A stretch of DNA of 32,483 bases, taken from Deinococcales bacterium (GTDB taxonomy: Bacteria; Deinococcota; Deinococci; Deinococcales; Trueperaceae). Numbering within the stretch: position 1 is the first letter of the stretch; the number at the start of each line of letters is the position of its first letter. Both the position numbers and the translations under genes were made by a program. The notes below the pieces were generated by a model, which ran no database searches, was not told where the DNA came from, and saw only the letters and a program-made list of their open reading frames with translations. The stretch is taken from positions 1 to 32,483 of the forward strand of contig JAAYYF010000022.1 of assembly GCA_012515535.1 (NCBI GenBank), written 5' to 3'. Shown here piece by piece: positions 9,547-19,068 of the stretch.

Positions 9547-10365
9547 ATGACGCGGCGCGTGCTGCTGAGCCCGAAGTGGGTGTTCGGCCACCTGCTGGCG
9601 CTGGCGCTGGTGGTGGCGTTCGTGAACTTCGGCTTCTGGCAGCTGCGGCGCCTCGAGCAGGCGCGCGAGCGCAACGCGGTCGTCACCGCCCGCAGCGCCA
9701 TGGAGCCGCTGTCGCCGGGCGCGGCGCTCGCCAGGGGCGACGACCTCGACTTCCTGCCGGTGGTGGCCACCGGCACCTACGACCCGCAGGACGAGGTGCT
9801 GCTGCGCGGGCGCAGCCTCGACGGGCAGCCGGGCTACCACGTGCTCACCCCGCTGGTGCTCGACGCCACCGCGGGCGCCCTCGCCGGCCGCGCGCTGCTG
9901 GTCGAGCGCGGCTGGGTGCCCTACGACATGGACCGCGTGCCGGTGGAGGCGGCGCTGCCGCCCGCTGGCAGCGTGACGGTGCGCGGCGAGCTGCACGCCC
10001 CGCAGACGCCCCCCACGGGCGCGCTGGCGGGCCTGGCGGCGCGCGACCCGGCCGAGGGCGAGCTCACGCAGACGTTCTACGTCGACGTCGAGCGCCTGCA
10101 GCCGCAGATCGCCCACGAGCTGCTGCCCGCCTACCTGACGCTGCGGAGCCAGACGCCCCCCACCGCGGGCGCGCTGCCGCGGCCGCTGCCGGAGCCGGTG
10201 TTCGACGAGGGGCCGCACCTCGGCTACGCCATCCAGTGGTTCGCCTTCGCGTTGGTGGGCGTGGTGGGCTACTTCTTCCTGCTGCGCTCGGTGCTCAGGC
10301 AGCCCGCCGCCGGAGCCGCCGCGCGCCGCGAGGCGCCGGGCGAGGGCGAGCCCCGCACGGAGTAG
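9547..10365 (+). CDS. SURF1-family cytochrome oxidase assembly protein
   Basis: SURF1 proteins help insert heme A into oxidase subunit I. The 272-residue product has the family layout: an N-terminal membrane segment ending in FGFWQLRRLEQARERN, a periplasmic domain with GTYDP...LLRGRSLDGQPGYHVLTPL and LVERGWVPYD, and a C-terminal membrane segment after HLGYAIQWFAFA. It starts with ATG 13 bp after ctaB, in the same operon. The stop codon lies inside the 5' arm of the terminator stem that follows. Confidence 0.9.
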   Translation: MTRRVLLSPKWVFGHLLALALVVAFVNFGFWQLRRLEQARERNAVVTARSAMEPLSPGAALARGDDLDFLPVVATGTYDPQDEVLLRGRSLDGQPGYHVLTPLVLDATAGALAGRALLVERGWVPYDMDRVPVEAALPPAGSVTVRGELHAPQTPPTGALAGLAARDPAEGELTQTFYVDVERLQPQIAHELLPAYLTLRSQTPPTAGALPRPLPEPVFDEGPHLGYAIQWFAFALVGVVGYFFLLRSVLRQPAAGAAARREAPGEGEPRTE

Positions 10366-10391
10366 CCCCGCGCCGGCGGGCGCGGGGCTAC
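10362..10391. terminator. Bidirectional hairpin between surf1 and tal
   Basis: A perfect 12-bp stem GTAGCCCCGCGC / GCGCGGGGCTAC with a 6-nt loop lies between these convergent genes. The surf1 TAG stop is part of the stem. No T-tract follows on either strand, so it may act as a barrier or mRNA 3'-end stabiliser rather than a classic intrinsic terminator. Confidence 0.65.
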
Positions 10392-10415
10392 GCGGGACGC
10401 TCCTGTCGCCACCGC

Positions 10416-11543
10416 TCAGGCCGGCGCCTTGGCCAGCGCCTCCGAGAGCGTGCCGAGCAGGCTGCGGAACGGCTTGACGAACTTCTCGACGCCCTCCTGC
10501 TCGAGCTGGCGCACCACCCCGTGCAGGTCGACGCCCACGCCGCTGAGCGCCTCGAGCAGCGCGGCGGCGTCGTTGGCGCCCTCCAGGACGCGGTCGGCGC
10601 CGGGCGCGCCGTGGTCGCGGTAGGCCTCGAGCGTCTCGAGCGGCAGGGTGTTGATGGTGTCCTGCCCGATCAGCGGCTCGACGTACTTGACGTCGGGGTA
10701 GCTCGGGTCCTTGGTGCTGGTGGAGGCCCACAGCAGGCGCTGCGGCTTGGCGCCGGCCTCGGCGAGCTCCAGGAAGCGCTCGCCCCCCTCGAACTCCGCC
10801 AGGTAGACCTGGTACGCCTGCTTGGCGCTGGAGACCGCCGCGGTGCCGCGCAGCTGCTGCGCCGCGCTCGCCTGCGGGCCGCCGTTGTTCACCACGGCGT
10901 CGAGCCTAGGGTCGACCTCGACGTCGATGCGGCTCAGGAAGAAGCTCGCCACCGACGCCACGTGGTCGACGGCCTCGCCGCGCTGGCGACGCTCCTCGAG
11001 GCCGCTCAGGTAGGCGTCCACCACCTGGCGGTAGCGCTCGAGCCCGAACAGCAGCGTGACGTTCACGTTCACCCCGGCGGCGATCAGGCGCCGGATGGCG
11101 GGCACGCCGGCGTCGGTGGCCGGCACCTTGATGAACACGTTGGGGCGCGCCAGGCGCCGCCACAGGTGGAGGCCCTCGGCGACGGTGCCCTCCTCGTCGT
11201 GGGCCAGCTCGGGCGACACCTCCAGCGACACGAAGCCGTGCTCGCCGTCGCTGGCGTCGAACATGGGCCGGAAGAGGTCGGCGGCGCCCTGGATGTCCTC
11301 GACCACCAGCGCCTCGTAGGTGGTGGCGGCGTCGTCGCCGGCCGCGGCGTGGCGCGCGATGGCCGCGTCGTAGTCGTTGCTCTCGGCGATGGCCTTCTGG
11401 AAGATGGCGGGGTTCGAGGTCACGCCACGCAGGCCGTCCTCCTCGATCAACCGCTCGAGGGTGCCGTCGTGGATCCAGGAGCGGCGGATCTCGTCGAGGT
11501 AGATCGACTGCCCGTAGCGCTGCAGCTCCTTGAGTGGGTTCAT
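10416..11543 (-). CDS. tal: Transaldolase
   Basis: Transaldolase moves a dihydroxyacetone unit between sugar phosphates in the non-oxidative pentose phosphate pathway. The 375-residue protein belongs to the longer bacterial type. It begins with the conserved LYLDE-like block SIYLDEIRRS and GVTSNPAIF, and the Schiff-base lysine is K139 in NVFIKVPAT. GVNVNVTLLF and the WASTSTKDP segment are also conserved. The ATG at 11543 has a strong AGGAGG site 7 nt upstream. It is transcribed alone, convergent with surf1, from a promoter with TATCAT. Confidence 0.95.
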   Translation of the reverse strand: MNPLKELQRYGQSIYLDEIRRSWIHDGTLERLIEEDGLRGVTSNPAIFQKAIAESNDYDAAIARHAAAGDDAATTYEALVVEDIQGAADLFRPMFDASDGEHGFVSLEVSPELAHDEEGTVAEGLHLWRRLARPNVFIKVPATDAGVPAIRRLIAAGVNVNVTLLFGLERYRQVVDAYLSGLEERRQRGEAVDHVASVASFFLSRIDVEVDPRLDAVVNNGGPQASAAQQLRGTAAVSSAKQAYQVYLAEFEGGERFLELAEAGAKPQRLLWASTSTKDPSYPDVKYVEPLIGQDTINTLPLETLEAYRDHGAPGADRVLEGANDAAALLEALSGVGVDLHGVVRQLEQEGVEKFVKPFRSLLGTLSEALAKAPA

Positions 11544-11577
11544 GGTTCGCCTCCTAGCGCGGGTACGCACGCACCCG

Positions 11578-11596
11578 ATGATACGGCCCGCTCGCG
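11578..11596 (-). promoter_or_regulatory. Candidate tal promoter with CGCGAGCGG element
   Basis: Minus-strand TATCAT (11583-11578, five of six consensus bases) would start transcription near 11571, giving a leader of about 28 nt. Four bases upstream is CGCGAGCGG (11596-11588). The same CGCGAGCGG...TATCAT combination occurs before ccdA. No clear -35 element. Confidence 0.4.
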
Positions 11597-11636
11597 GCGA
11601 CCGGGCGCTCGCGGGTCGCGGTGCCCGGAGCCCGCG

Positions 11637-12293
11637 CTAGGCGCGCTCGATGCCGGTGGCGTAGAGCTGGTCGCCGCGCACCTCGAGGCGCACGCGCGGC
11701 AGCGGCCGCACCGCCGGCCCGCTCACGGCCTTGCCGCCCTGGCGCGGGTCGAAGACGCTCAGGTGGCAGGCGCAGGTGAGGGCGGGGCTGTCGGTCTGGT
11801 GGTTGAAGCCGATGTTGATGGCGGTGACGTCGCGGTTGAGGCTCACGATGCACTGCTGGTGGGTGCACACGCGGCTGAAGGCGGCCAGGTAGGCGCTGGC
11901 GACGTTGAGGCCGGTGTCGAGCGCGATGCCGCCCGGCACCGGCCCCGGCAGGCGCACCGCCAGGGCCGGGGTGGGCGGCTCGCCCGCCGCGGCGCTGGGC
12001 AGCTCGAACTCGGCCGAGTCCCACACCGCCGCGAAGGTGGCGAGGCTCGCCACCGGCGTGGCCGGACGCGCCTCGAACTCGGGCTCGGCCTCTGCCTCGA
12101 GCTTGCGGAAGTGCACGCGGATGGCCTCGTAGAGCCCGTAGCCGCCGCCGGCCGCCACCGCGATCACCGGCAGGCGCCACAGCCACTGCACGACCTTGCG
12201 GCGCTTCTCGTCGACGGCCTCGGCGCCCCCGCGCGCGCCGCCCGCGGGCCCCTCGTGCAGACGCTCGTCGTCCACGCCGCGTCCCTCGCTCAC
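11637..12293 (-). CDS. Membrane-anchored Rieske [2Fe-2S] protein
   Basis: The 218-residue protein has a cytoplasmic N-terminus, one membrane anchor (about residues 34-54) and a C-terminal Rieske domain. Cluster ligands are C143 and H145 in CTHQQC and C174 and H177 in CACH; C148 and C176 are placed for the stabilising disulfide. This is the electron-transfer type found in bc-type complexes. The GTG at 12293 overlaps the upstream stop (GTGA), so it is translationally coupled to the CcmI/cytochrome c fusion; an alternative GTG lies at 12275. No cytochrome b gene is adjacent, and the next gene downstream is tal, so its complex partner must be encoded elsewhere. Confidence 0.88.
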   Translation of the reverse strand: MSEGRGVDDERLHEGPAGGARGGAEAVDEKRRKVVQWLWRLPVIAVAAGGGYGLYEAIRVHFRKLEAEAEPEFEARPATPVASLATFAAVWDSAEFELPSAAAGEPPTPALAVRLPGPVPGGIALDTGLNVASAYLAAFSRVCTHQQCIVSLNRDVTAINIGFNHQTDSPALTCACHLSVFDPRQGGKAVSGPAVRPLPRVRLEVRGDQLYATGIERA

Positions 12294-13816
12294 TGCTGGG
12301 CGGCGAGCGCGCCCGTGACGTAGCCCACCACGGCGTCGAGCTGCTCGGGGCTCAGCTGGGCCTGGAACGCCGGCATCACGCCGCGCCCGAAGCGCACGGC
12401 GTCGTCGACGTTGGCGCGGTTGGCGGCGCGGCTGCTGCCGGCCAGCTGCGGGCCCACGCCCCCCTCGCCGCGCAGCCCGTGGCACTGGGCGCAGTTGGCC
12501 ACGAACACCTGCTGGCCCACCAGCTGGTCGATGGCGTCGGCCGCCTCGGGCGCCGCCTCGCCGCTGGCGCGCGCCGCGGCGGCGGCCAGCAGCTCGGGGG
12601 CGTTGCCGGCGTCGGCCTCGCCGACCTGGCCGATGTAGGCACGGTAGGCGCCCTCGGCCTGCTCCCAGGCGCCGAGCTGCAGGTAGGCGTCGGCGAGGGT
12701 GCGCAGGCCCGACGGCTCCAGCGCGCCGAGGCTGCCGGCGGCCACCGCCGCGCGCTCCAGCGTCAGCACGGCGTCGTCGGCGCGGCCCGCCAGGTAGAGG
12801 AGCTCGCCGGTGCGCGCCAGCGCCACGGGCTCCATGGCGTCGAACTCGGTCAGCACGCGGAAGTAGCTCTCCACGGCGCGCTGCGGCTCGCCCGCCTGCC
12901 AGAACAGGTCGCCGAGCGCCATCAGGTCGGCCTGGCTGGCCTCGGCCGCGATGGCCTCGGTGAGCGGCACCACCTCGTCGAGCAGCGCCACGCGCTGCGC
13001 GATCATCGGCTCCGCCGTGTCGGCGGCGGCCAGGAAGTCGGTGTAGGCGTCGTGCGCGGTGGCGAGGTCGTTGACCGCCCACGACACCTCGCCGAGCAGG
13101 TAGAGGGTGTCGGGGTCGTTGGGGTCGGCGTCGCGCGCCAGGCGCAGCCAGCGCTGCGCCTCCGACAGGTCGCGCTGCAGGTTGATGACCGCCAGGCGCT
13201 GGTAGAGGCCGGCGGGCGCCGGCTCGTCGGTGTTCACCGCGCGCAGGTAGGTGGCCTCGGCGTCGTCGAGCTGCTGCAGCCCCAGGTAGGTGTCGCCGAG
13301 CGCCAGCAGGTTGGTCACGCTGGGGTCCTGCTCCACGGCGCGCTGCTGCGCCTGCAGCTGGCGTGCCACGTCGAGGTCGGTGGTGGTGATGGTGGCGTCC
13401 TGGCCCACGCGCGGCAGCACGTAGGCCGGCACCACGGCGCCGATGGCCACCAGCGCCGCCAGCACCGCCACGGCGCCGTACGGCACGCGGCGCCGGCCGG
13501 CGCCCTCGCCCTCGGCGGGCGCGCGCCGGCGGCGGGCGGCGAGCTCCTGCTCGCGCGCGTCGATGCGCGCCAGCACCTTGGCGGCCTTCGCCTCGTAGCG
13601 CTCGCGGAGGCTCTGGCGCCGCTCGGCGGCCAGGTCCTCGCGCGCGTCCAGCTCGGTGATGGCGCGGAAGAGCGCCTCGCGCTCCTCGCTCAGGTCGACC
13701 AGGATCGGGTCGCGGTCGTCGGGCAGCGGGTCGGCCTGGCTCGGGGCGAGCAGCGGCAGGGCGACGTAGAGGAAGGCGATCAGCGCGAGCACGCCGATCA
13801 GGATCCCGGTCAGCAT
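12290..13816 (-). CDS. CcmI-like/TPR protein fused to a C-terminal cytochrome c domain
   Basis: The 508-residue protein starts like CcmI, the apocytochrome-binding maturation factor: a membrane segment at residues 4-24, a charged cytoplasmic helical loop (about 30-108) and a second membrane segment (about 111-134). TPR-like helical repeats follow (about 145-425), for example DPSVTNLLALGDTYLGLQQL. The end is a monoheme cytochrome c domain with CAQCH at residues 442-446 and a likely axial Met481 in GVMPAF. The ATG at 13816 shares a base with the ccmH stop. The position after ccmH is the usual place for ccmI, but a covalent cytochrome c domain is not part of the standard protein. It could act in maturation, in electron transfer to the coupled Rieske protein, or both. 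Confidence 0.85.
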   Translation of the reverse strand: MLTGILIGVLALIAFLYVALPLLAPSQADPLPDDRDPILVDLSEEREALFRAITELDAREDLAAERRQSLRERYEAKAAKVLARIDAREQELAARRRRAPAEGEGAGRRRVPYGAVAVLAALVAIGAVVPAYVLPRVGQDATITTTDLDVARQLQAQQRAVEQDPSVTNLLALGDTYLGLQQLDDAEATYLRAVNTDEPAPAGLYQRLAVINLQRDLSEAQRWLRLARDADPNDPDTLYLLGEVSWAVNDLATAHDAYTDFLAAADTAEPMIAQRVALLDEVVPLTEAIAAEASQADLMALGDLFWQAGEPQRAVESYFRVLTEFDAMEPVALARTGELLYLAGRADDAVLTLERAAVAAGSLGALEPSGLRTLADAYLQLGAWEQAEGAYRAYIGQVGEADAGNAPELLAAAAARASGEAAPEAADAIDQLVGQQVFVANCAQCHGLRGEGGVGPQLAGSSRAANRANVDDAVRFGRGVMPAFQAQLSPEQLDAVVGYVTGALAAQQ

Positions 13817-14292
13817 CAGATGTCTCCGTCGGTTCCAGGTGCGGGGTCGGGCTGCGCGCCGGCGGCGCCGAGCTGGCGGCGGACGCGCTCGAGCTCCTCG
13901 GGCGTGGCCTCGATGGGCTTGCGGGAGTTGGCCAGCCAGCGGCGCACCAACAGCGCCACGGTGGCGAGGGCCAGCACCGCCACGATCACGGGCAGCAGCC
14001 ACGCCACCAGGTGGATGCCGCGCTTGGGCGGGTCGAGCATGATCCAGTCGCCGTAGCGGCCCTGGAAGTAGGCGAAGATCTCCTCCTCGCTGCGGCCCTG
14101 CTCCAGCTGCTCCTGGATCAGGACGCGCATCTGCTGCGAGATGGGGGAGTTGGAGTCGGCGACGCTCTCGGAGACGCACGAGGGGCAGCGCAGCTGGCGC
14201 GCGATCTCGAAGACGCGCGCCTCCAGCTGCACCTGCTGCGCCAGCGCCAGGCCGGCCAGCAGGAGGAGGAGCAGCGGCACGAAGCGGCGCAT
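13816..14292 (-). CDS. ccmH: Cytochrome c maturation protein CcmH
   Basis: CcmH is a membrane-anchored periplasmic thiol protein that reduces apocytochrome c or resolves its disulfide with CcmG. The 158-residue product has a signal/anchor (residues 1-18), the diagnostic LRCPSC motif with C36 and C39, the VADSNSPISQQMR block, and a second membrane segment around residues 95-115. ATG 14292 overlaps the last base of the ccmG stop, and its own stop shares a base with the next start. Confidence 0.96.
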   Translation of the reverse strand: MRRFVPLLLLLLAGLALAQQVQLEARVFEIARQLRCPSCVSESVADSNSPISQQMRVLIQEQLEQGRSEEEIFAYFQGRYGDWIMLDPPKRGIHLVAWLLPVIVAVLALATVALLVRRWLANSRKPIEATPEELERVRRQLGAAGAQPDPAPGTDGDI

Positions 14293-14836
14293 CAGTTCAG
14301 CAGCTCCCGCAGCTTGGCGTCCATCAGCTCGGCGGTGACGGGGCCGGCGTGCTTGTGGATCACGCGGCCGTCGCGGTCGACGAAGAAGGTCTCGGGCACG
14401 CCGTAGAGGCCCCAGTCGACGCTGATGCTCGAGTCGTTGTCGATGCCGTTGGGGAACGACAGGCCGAACTGCGACAGGAAGGCGCGCCCCTCGTTCAGGC
14501 GGTCGCGGTCCTGGGTCTGGATGCCCACGAACACCACGTCGGCGTCCTGGTACTCCTGCCAGTAGGCCTGCAGCACCGGCGCCTCCTGGTAGCACGGCAG
14601 GCACCACGAGGCCCAGAAGTTCACCACCAGCGCCTTGCCCTGCAGGTCGGCCGAGGTGAGCACCGTGCCGAAGTCGGGCTGGTAGCGCTCGTAGAGCGGT
14701 AGCTCGAACGCGGGGGCGGGGCGGCCCAGCAGCGCCGACTCGATGTCGCGGTCGGGCGCGCCGCGCAGCAGCCCGAAGGCGAACAGCGCGCCGAGCAGCA
14801 CCACGACCACGAGCGGGGGCAGGAGTCGCTTGAGCA

Positions 14837-14840
<4 letters not shown>
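14292..14840 (-). CDS. ccmG: Thiol:disulfide interchange protein CcmG/DsbE
   Basis: This periplasmic thioredoxin-like protein reduces CcmH and apocytochrome c. The 182-residue product has an N-terminal membrane anchor (about residues 5-25) and an active site WASWCLPC with C80 and C83. The cis-proline loop YGVPETFFVD and the C-terminal HKHAGPVT block fit the DsbE group. ATG 14840 overlaps the ccmF stop (ATGA), with a second ATG directly after it. Confidence 0.95.
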
Positions 14841-16834
<1,994 letters not shown>

Positions 16835-16892
16835 GCGGGCCCTCTCGGGCGCTCCGGGGTGCGCCTAGCAGGAGGGCGCGCGCGGAGCACCG

Positions 16893-17324
16893 TCAGCGGA
16901 GCGATTCCTTGAGCTCTTCCACGTCGATGGGCGAGCCGTCGGTCGGGGGGTGGTAGTTCTCGCTGTGCTTCACCAGCAGGTTGTCGCCGACGAACACGCC
17001 GTCGTGGAACTTGCCCTCCACGACCACGCCGCCGTTCTCCATGAACAGGTCGGGGGGCGCGCCGTCGTACCGCACCGGGTAGCCGGCGATGCCGTCGGTG
17101 ACGAGGAAGGTGAGGTGCAGCTGCTGCTCGTCGTACTGCACGCTGCCGGCCTCCACCAGGCCGCCCAGGCGCACGCGGCGCCCCTCGAACGACTCGACGT
17201 CGCGGGCGTACTCGCTGGGCAGGATGAAGTAGACGAGCGAGCTGGAGAGCGCCTGCGAGATCAGGAAGCCGGCGATGCCCAGGACGGCGACGCCGAGCAG
17301 GGCGTAGACGGTCTTCTTCTTCAC
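16893..17324 (-). CDS. ccmE: Cytochrome c maturation heme chaperone CcmE
   Basis: CcmE carries heme covalently from the CcmABCD complex to CcmF. The 143-residue product has an N-terminal membrane anchor (residues 5-25), an OB-fold-like domain and the heme-binding motif LVKHSENYHPP, in which H120 is the expected covalent attachment residue and Y124 the likely ligand. The start is GTG 17324, overlapping the ccmD stop (GTGA), with GGGAGG 4-5 nt upstream. Confidence 0.95.
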   Translation of the reverse strand: MKKKTVYALLGVAVLGIAGFLISQALSSSLVYFILPSEYARDVESFEGRRVRLGGLVEAGSVQYDEQQLHLTFLVTDGIAGYPVRYDGAPPDLFMENGGVVVEGKFHDGVFVGDNLLVKHSENYHPPTDGSPIDVEELKESLR

Positions 17325-17449
17325 GACTCCTCCCCTTCCCGCGCGCGGCGCTCGACGCGCCGCAGGTAGAGCAGGTAGGCCACGTAGGCCACCACGAGCT
17401 GGCCCCAGGCGATGGCGATCCACTGCCAGTGGGTCAGGTTATCGAACAC
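17321..17449 (-). CDS. ccmD: Small heme-exporter subunit CcmD (42 codons)
   Basis: CcmD is a small membrane protein needed to release holo-CcmE from the CcmABC complex. This 42-residue frame runs from GTG 17449 to TGA 17321: an N-terminal MFDNLTHWQW block, one membrane segment (about residues 11-29) and a basic tail with the YLLYLRRVERR pattern typical of CcmD. GGGGAGG sits 7 nt before the start. It overlaps the end of ccmC by 11 nt and the start of ccmE by 4 nt. Position, length, topology and ribosome-binding site all agree. Confidence 0.9.
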   Translation of the reverse strand: MFDNLTHWQWIAIAWGQLVVAYVAYLLYLRRVERRAREGEES

Positions 17450-18182
17450 GGACGACCTCCCCGGTGGCGGGCGCGGCGGCCTCGAAGCCGCTGCGCTCGC
17501 GGGCGCTGGAGAGGGCGAGCTTGCCCACCCGCACGCGCTCCGAGACGAAGTAGACGAACACCAGCCCCGCCGCCACCACGTTGATCAGCAGCACGCGCAG
17601 CATCTCGGGCGCCATGGTGACGCCCGAGCCGTCGAGGTTGACGCTCTTGGCGGGGTGCAGGGTGCGGAACCACTCGGCGGCCAGGTAGTTGAACGGCAGG
17701 CTGGCCAGCACGACGATCATGATCACGGCGCTGACGCGCGCGCGGCGCTGCGGCTCCTCGATGAGGCCGCGCACGATGTAGTAGCCCACCAGCAGCGCCA
17801 CCATCAGGGCGGTGAGGGTGAGCTTGGCGTCCCAGGTCCAGAAGGTGTTGAGGGTGGGCTTGCTGTAGGTCATGCCGCCCACCACCGTGAGCAGCGAGAA
17901 GAGCAGGGCGGCGTCGGCGTTGGCCACGGCGCGCACGTCGTCGATGGGGCGGCTGCGCCACAGGTAGAGCATGCCCCAGACCGCCGACACGCCCACCGCC
18001 ACGAAGCCGATCCACGCCACCGGCACGTGGGCGTACATGATGCGGATCAGGTCGCCCTGGTTCACGTCGGGCGGGCTGGCGAACAGCGCCAGGTAGGCGC
18101 CCACCCCGAACAGCGCCAGGCTGGCGAGGCCGAGGAGGTTCAGCCACAACGGACGCTTGCCGTCACGGGACGAATCGATCAT
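17439..18182 (-). CDS. ccmC: Heme exporter/delivery protein CcmC
   Basis: CcmC delivers heme to CcmE from the membrane. The 247-residue polytopic protein has the first heme-ligand region MYAHVPVAW (H52), a WWD segment NTFWTWDAKLT (W115, W117, D118) and the second His in WFRTLHPAKS (H176). The WWD segment is divergent from the usual WGxxWxWDxRLT: the leading WG is replaced by LN and Arg by Lys. ATG 18182 has AAGGAGAG 7 nt upstream. A 127-bp gap to ccmB contains a hairpin and a -10 candidate. Confidence 0.93.
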   Translation of the reverse strand: MIDSSRDGKRPLWLNLLGLASLALFGVGAYLALFASPPDVNQGDLIRIMYAHVPVAWIGFVAVGVSAVWGMLYLWRSRPIDDVRAVANADAALLFSLLTVVGGMTYSKPTLNTFWTWDAKLTLTALMVALLVGYYIVRGLIEEPQRRARVSAVIMIVVLASLPFNYLAAEWFRTLHPAKSVNLDGSGVTMAPEMLRVLLINVVAAGLVFVYFVSERVRVGKLALSSARERSGFEAAAPATGEVVRVR

Positions 18183-18219
18183 GGGTTCTCTCCTTGGGGG
18201 CCGTGCCCCTCTCGTCGAT

Positions 18220-18244
18220 AGTCTACGGCCCGGCGGGCGGGCCG
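18220..18244 (-). promoter_or_regulatory. Hairpin and -10 candidate between ccmB and ccmC
   Basis: In the 127-bp ccmB-ccmC gap the minus strand carries a 7-bp stem CGGCCCG/CGGGCCG (18244-18226) directly followed by TAGACT (18225-18220). The hairpin could attenuate readthrough from ccmAB, and the hexamer could start a second transcript for ccmC onward. There is no clear -35 element. Confidence 0.3.
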
Positions 18245-18309
18245 AAGGTTCGGCGGGTTCCTCACGGTGCGGAGCGCCTCCCGGCCCCCCGCGATCGCGC
18301 CGCAGCCGC

Positions 18310-19068
18310 TCATTCGTCCACCACGAAGTGGAACAGCGCGGAGCAGACCACGAAGTAGACGAGACCGAAGCCGCCCAGCAGCTGCAGCCAGCCGCCCGCC
18401 AGCGCGGCGTCGGAGCGCCCCACCACCGCCTCGGTGGCGCGCACGGCGCCGAGCATCACGGGCACGATCACGGGGAACATCAGCACCGGCAGCAGCGCCT
18501 CGCGCGCCTGCAGGTTGGCGGTGAGGCCGGCGTAGAAGGTGGCGATGACCGCGAAGCCGAAGGTGCCGAGCAGCAGCGTGGCGGGCACCACGTACCAGGC
18601 GGCCGCGCCGAGCTCCACGCCGAACAGCACGAACGCCACCGGCGCCACCAGCGCGCCCAGCGCCGTGAGGTAGAGCCAGTTGGCCAGCAGCTTGCCGAGG
18701 AAGATCGCCGCGCGCGGCACGGGGTAGAGCAGCAGCTGCTCGAAGGCGCCCTCCTCCAGGTCGGACTGGAAGTTCTGCGCCGCCGAGATCACCCCGGCGA
18801 ACGCCAGCGCCACCCACAGCACGCCGGGCGCGGCCAGGTTCAGCACCGCCTGCTCGCGGCCGAGCGCGAACCCCATCATCACCAGCGTGACGGCCGAGAA
18901 GAACAGCGTGGCCACGGTGGCGGCGCGGCTGCGCAGCTCCTGCAGCAGGTCCTTGCGCGCCACGGCCAGCACCACGCGCAGCTCGCTCGCCTCGTTGCGC
19001 GAGGCGCCCTCGCCGCGCGGTCCGCCCTCGCGCGCCAGGTCGGCGCGCGGCTCGCGCAGGGCGCTCAC
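18310..19068 (-). CDS. ccmB: Heme exporter membrane protein CcmB
   Basis: CcmB is the membrane partner of the CcmA ATPase, which releases holo-CcmE. The 252-residue product has six hydrophobic segments and the early block VLAVARKDLLQELRSR typical of CcmB, plus FQSDLEEGAFEQLLLYPV and the C-terminal region. GTG 19068 overlaps the ccmA stop (GTGA). The first ~30 residues before the conserved block are extra compared with the usual ~220-residue protein. Confidence 0.93.
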   Translation of the reverse strand: MSALREPRADLAREGGPRGEGASRNEASELRVVLAVARKDLLQELRSRAATVATLFFSAVTLVMMGFALGREQAVLNLAAPGVLWVALAFAGVISAAQNFQSDLEEGAFEQLLLYPVPRAAIFLGKLLANWLYLTALGALVAPVAFVLFGVELGAAAWYVVPATLLLGTFGFAVIATFYAGLTANLQAREALLPVLMFPVIVPVMLGAVRATEAVVGRSDAALAGGWLQLLGGFGLVYFVVCSALFHFVVDE

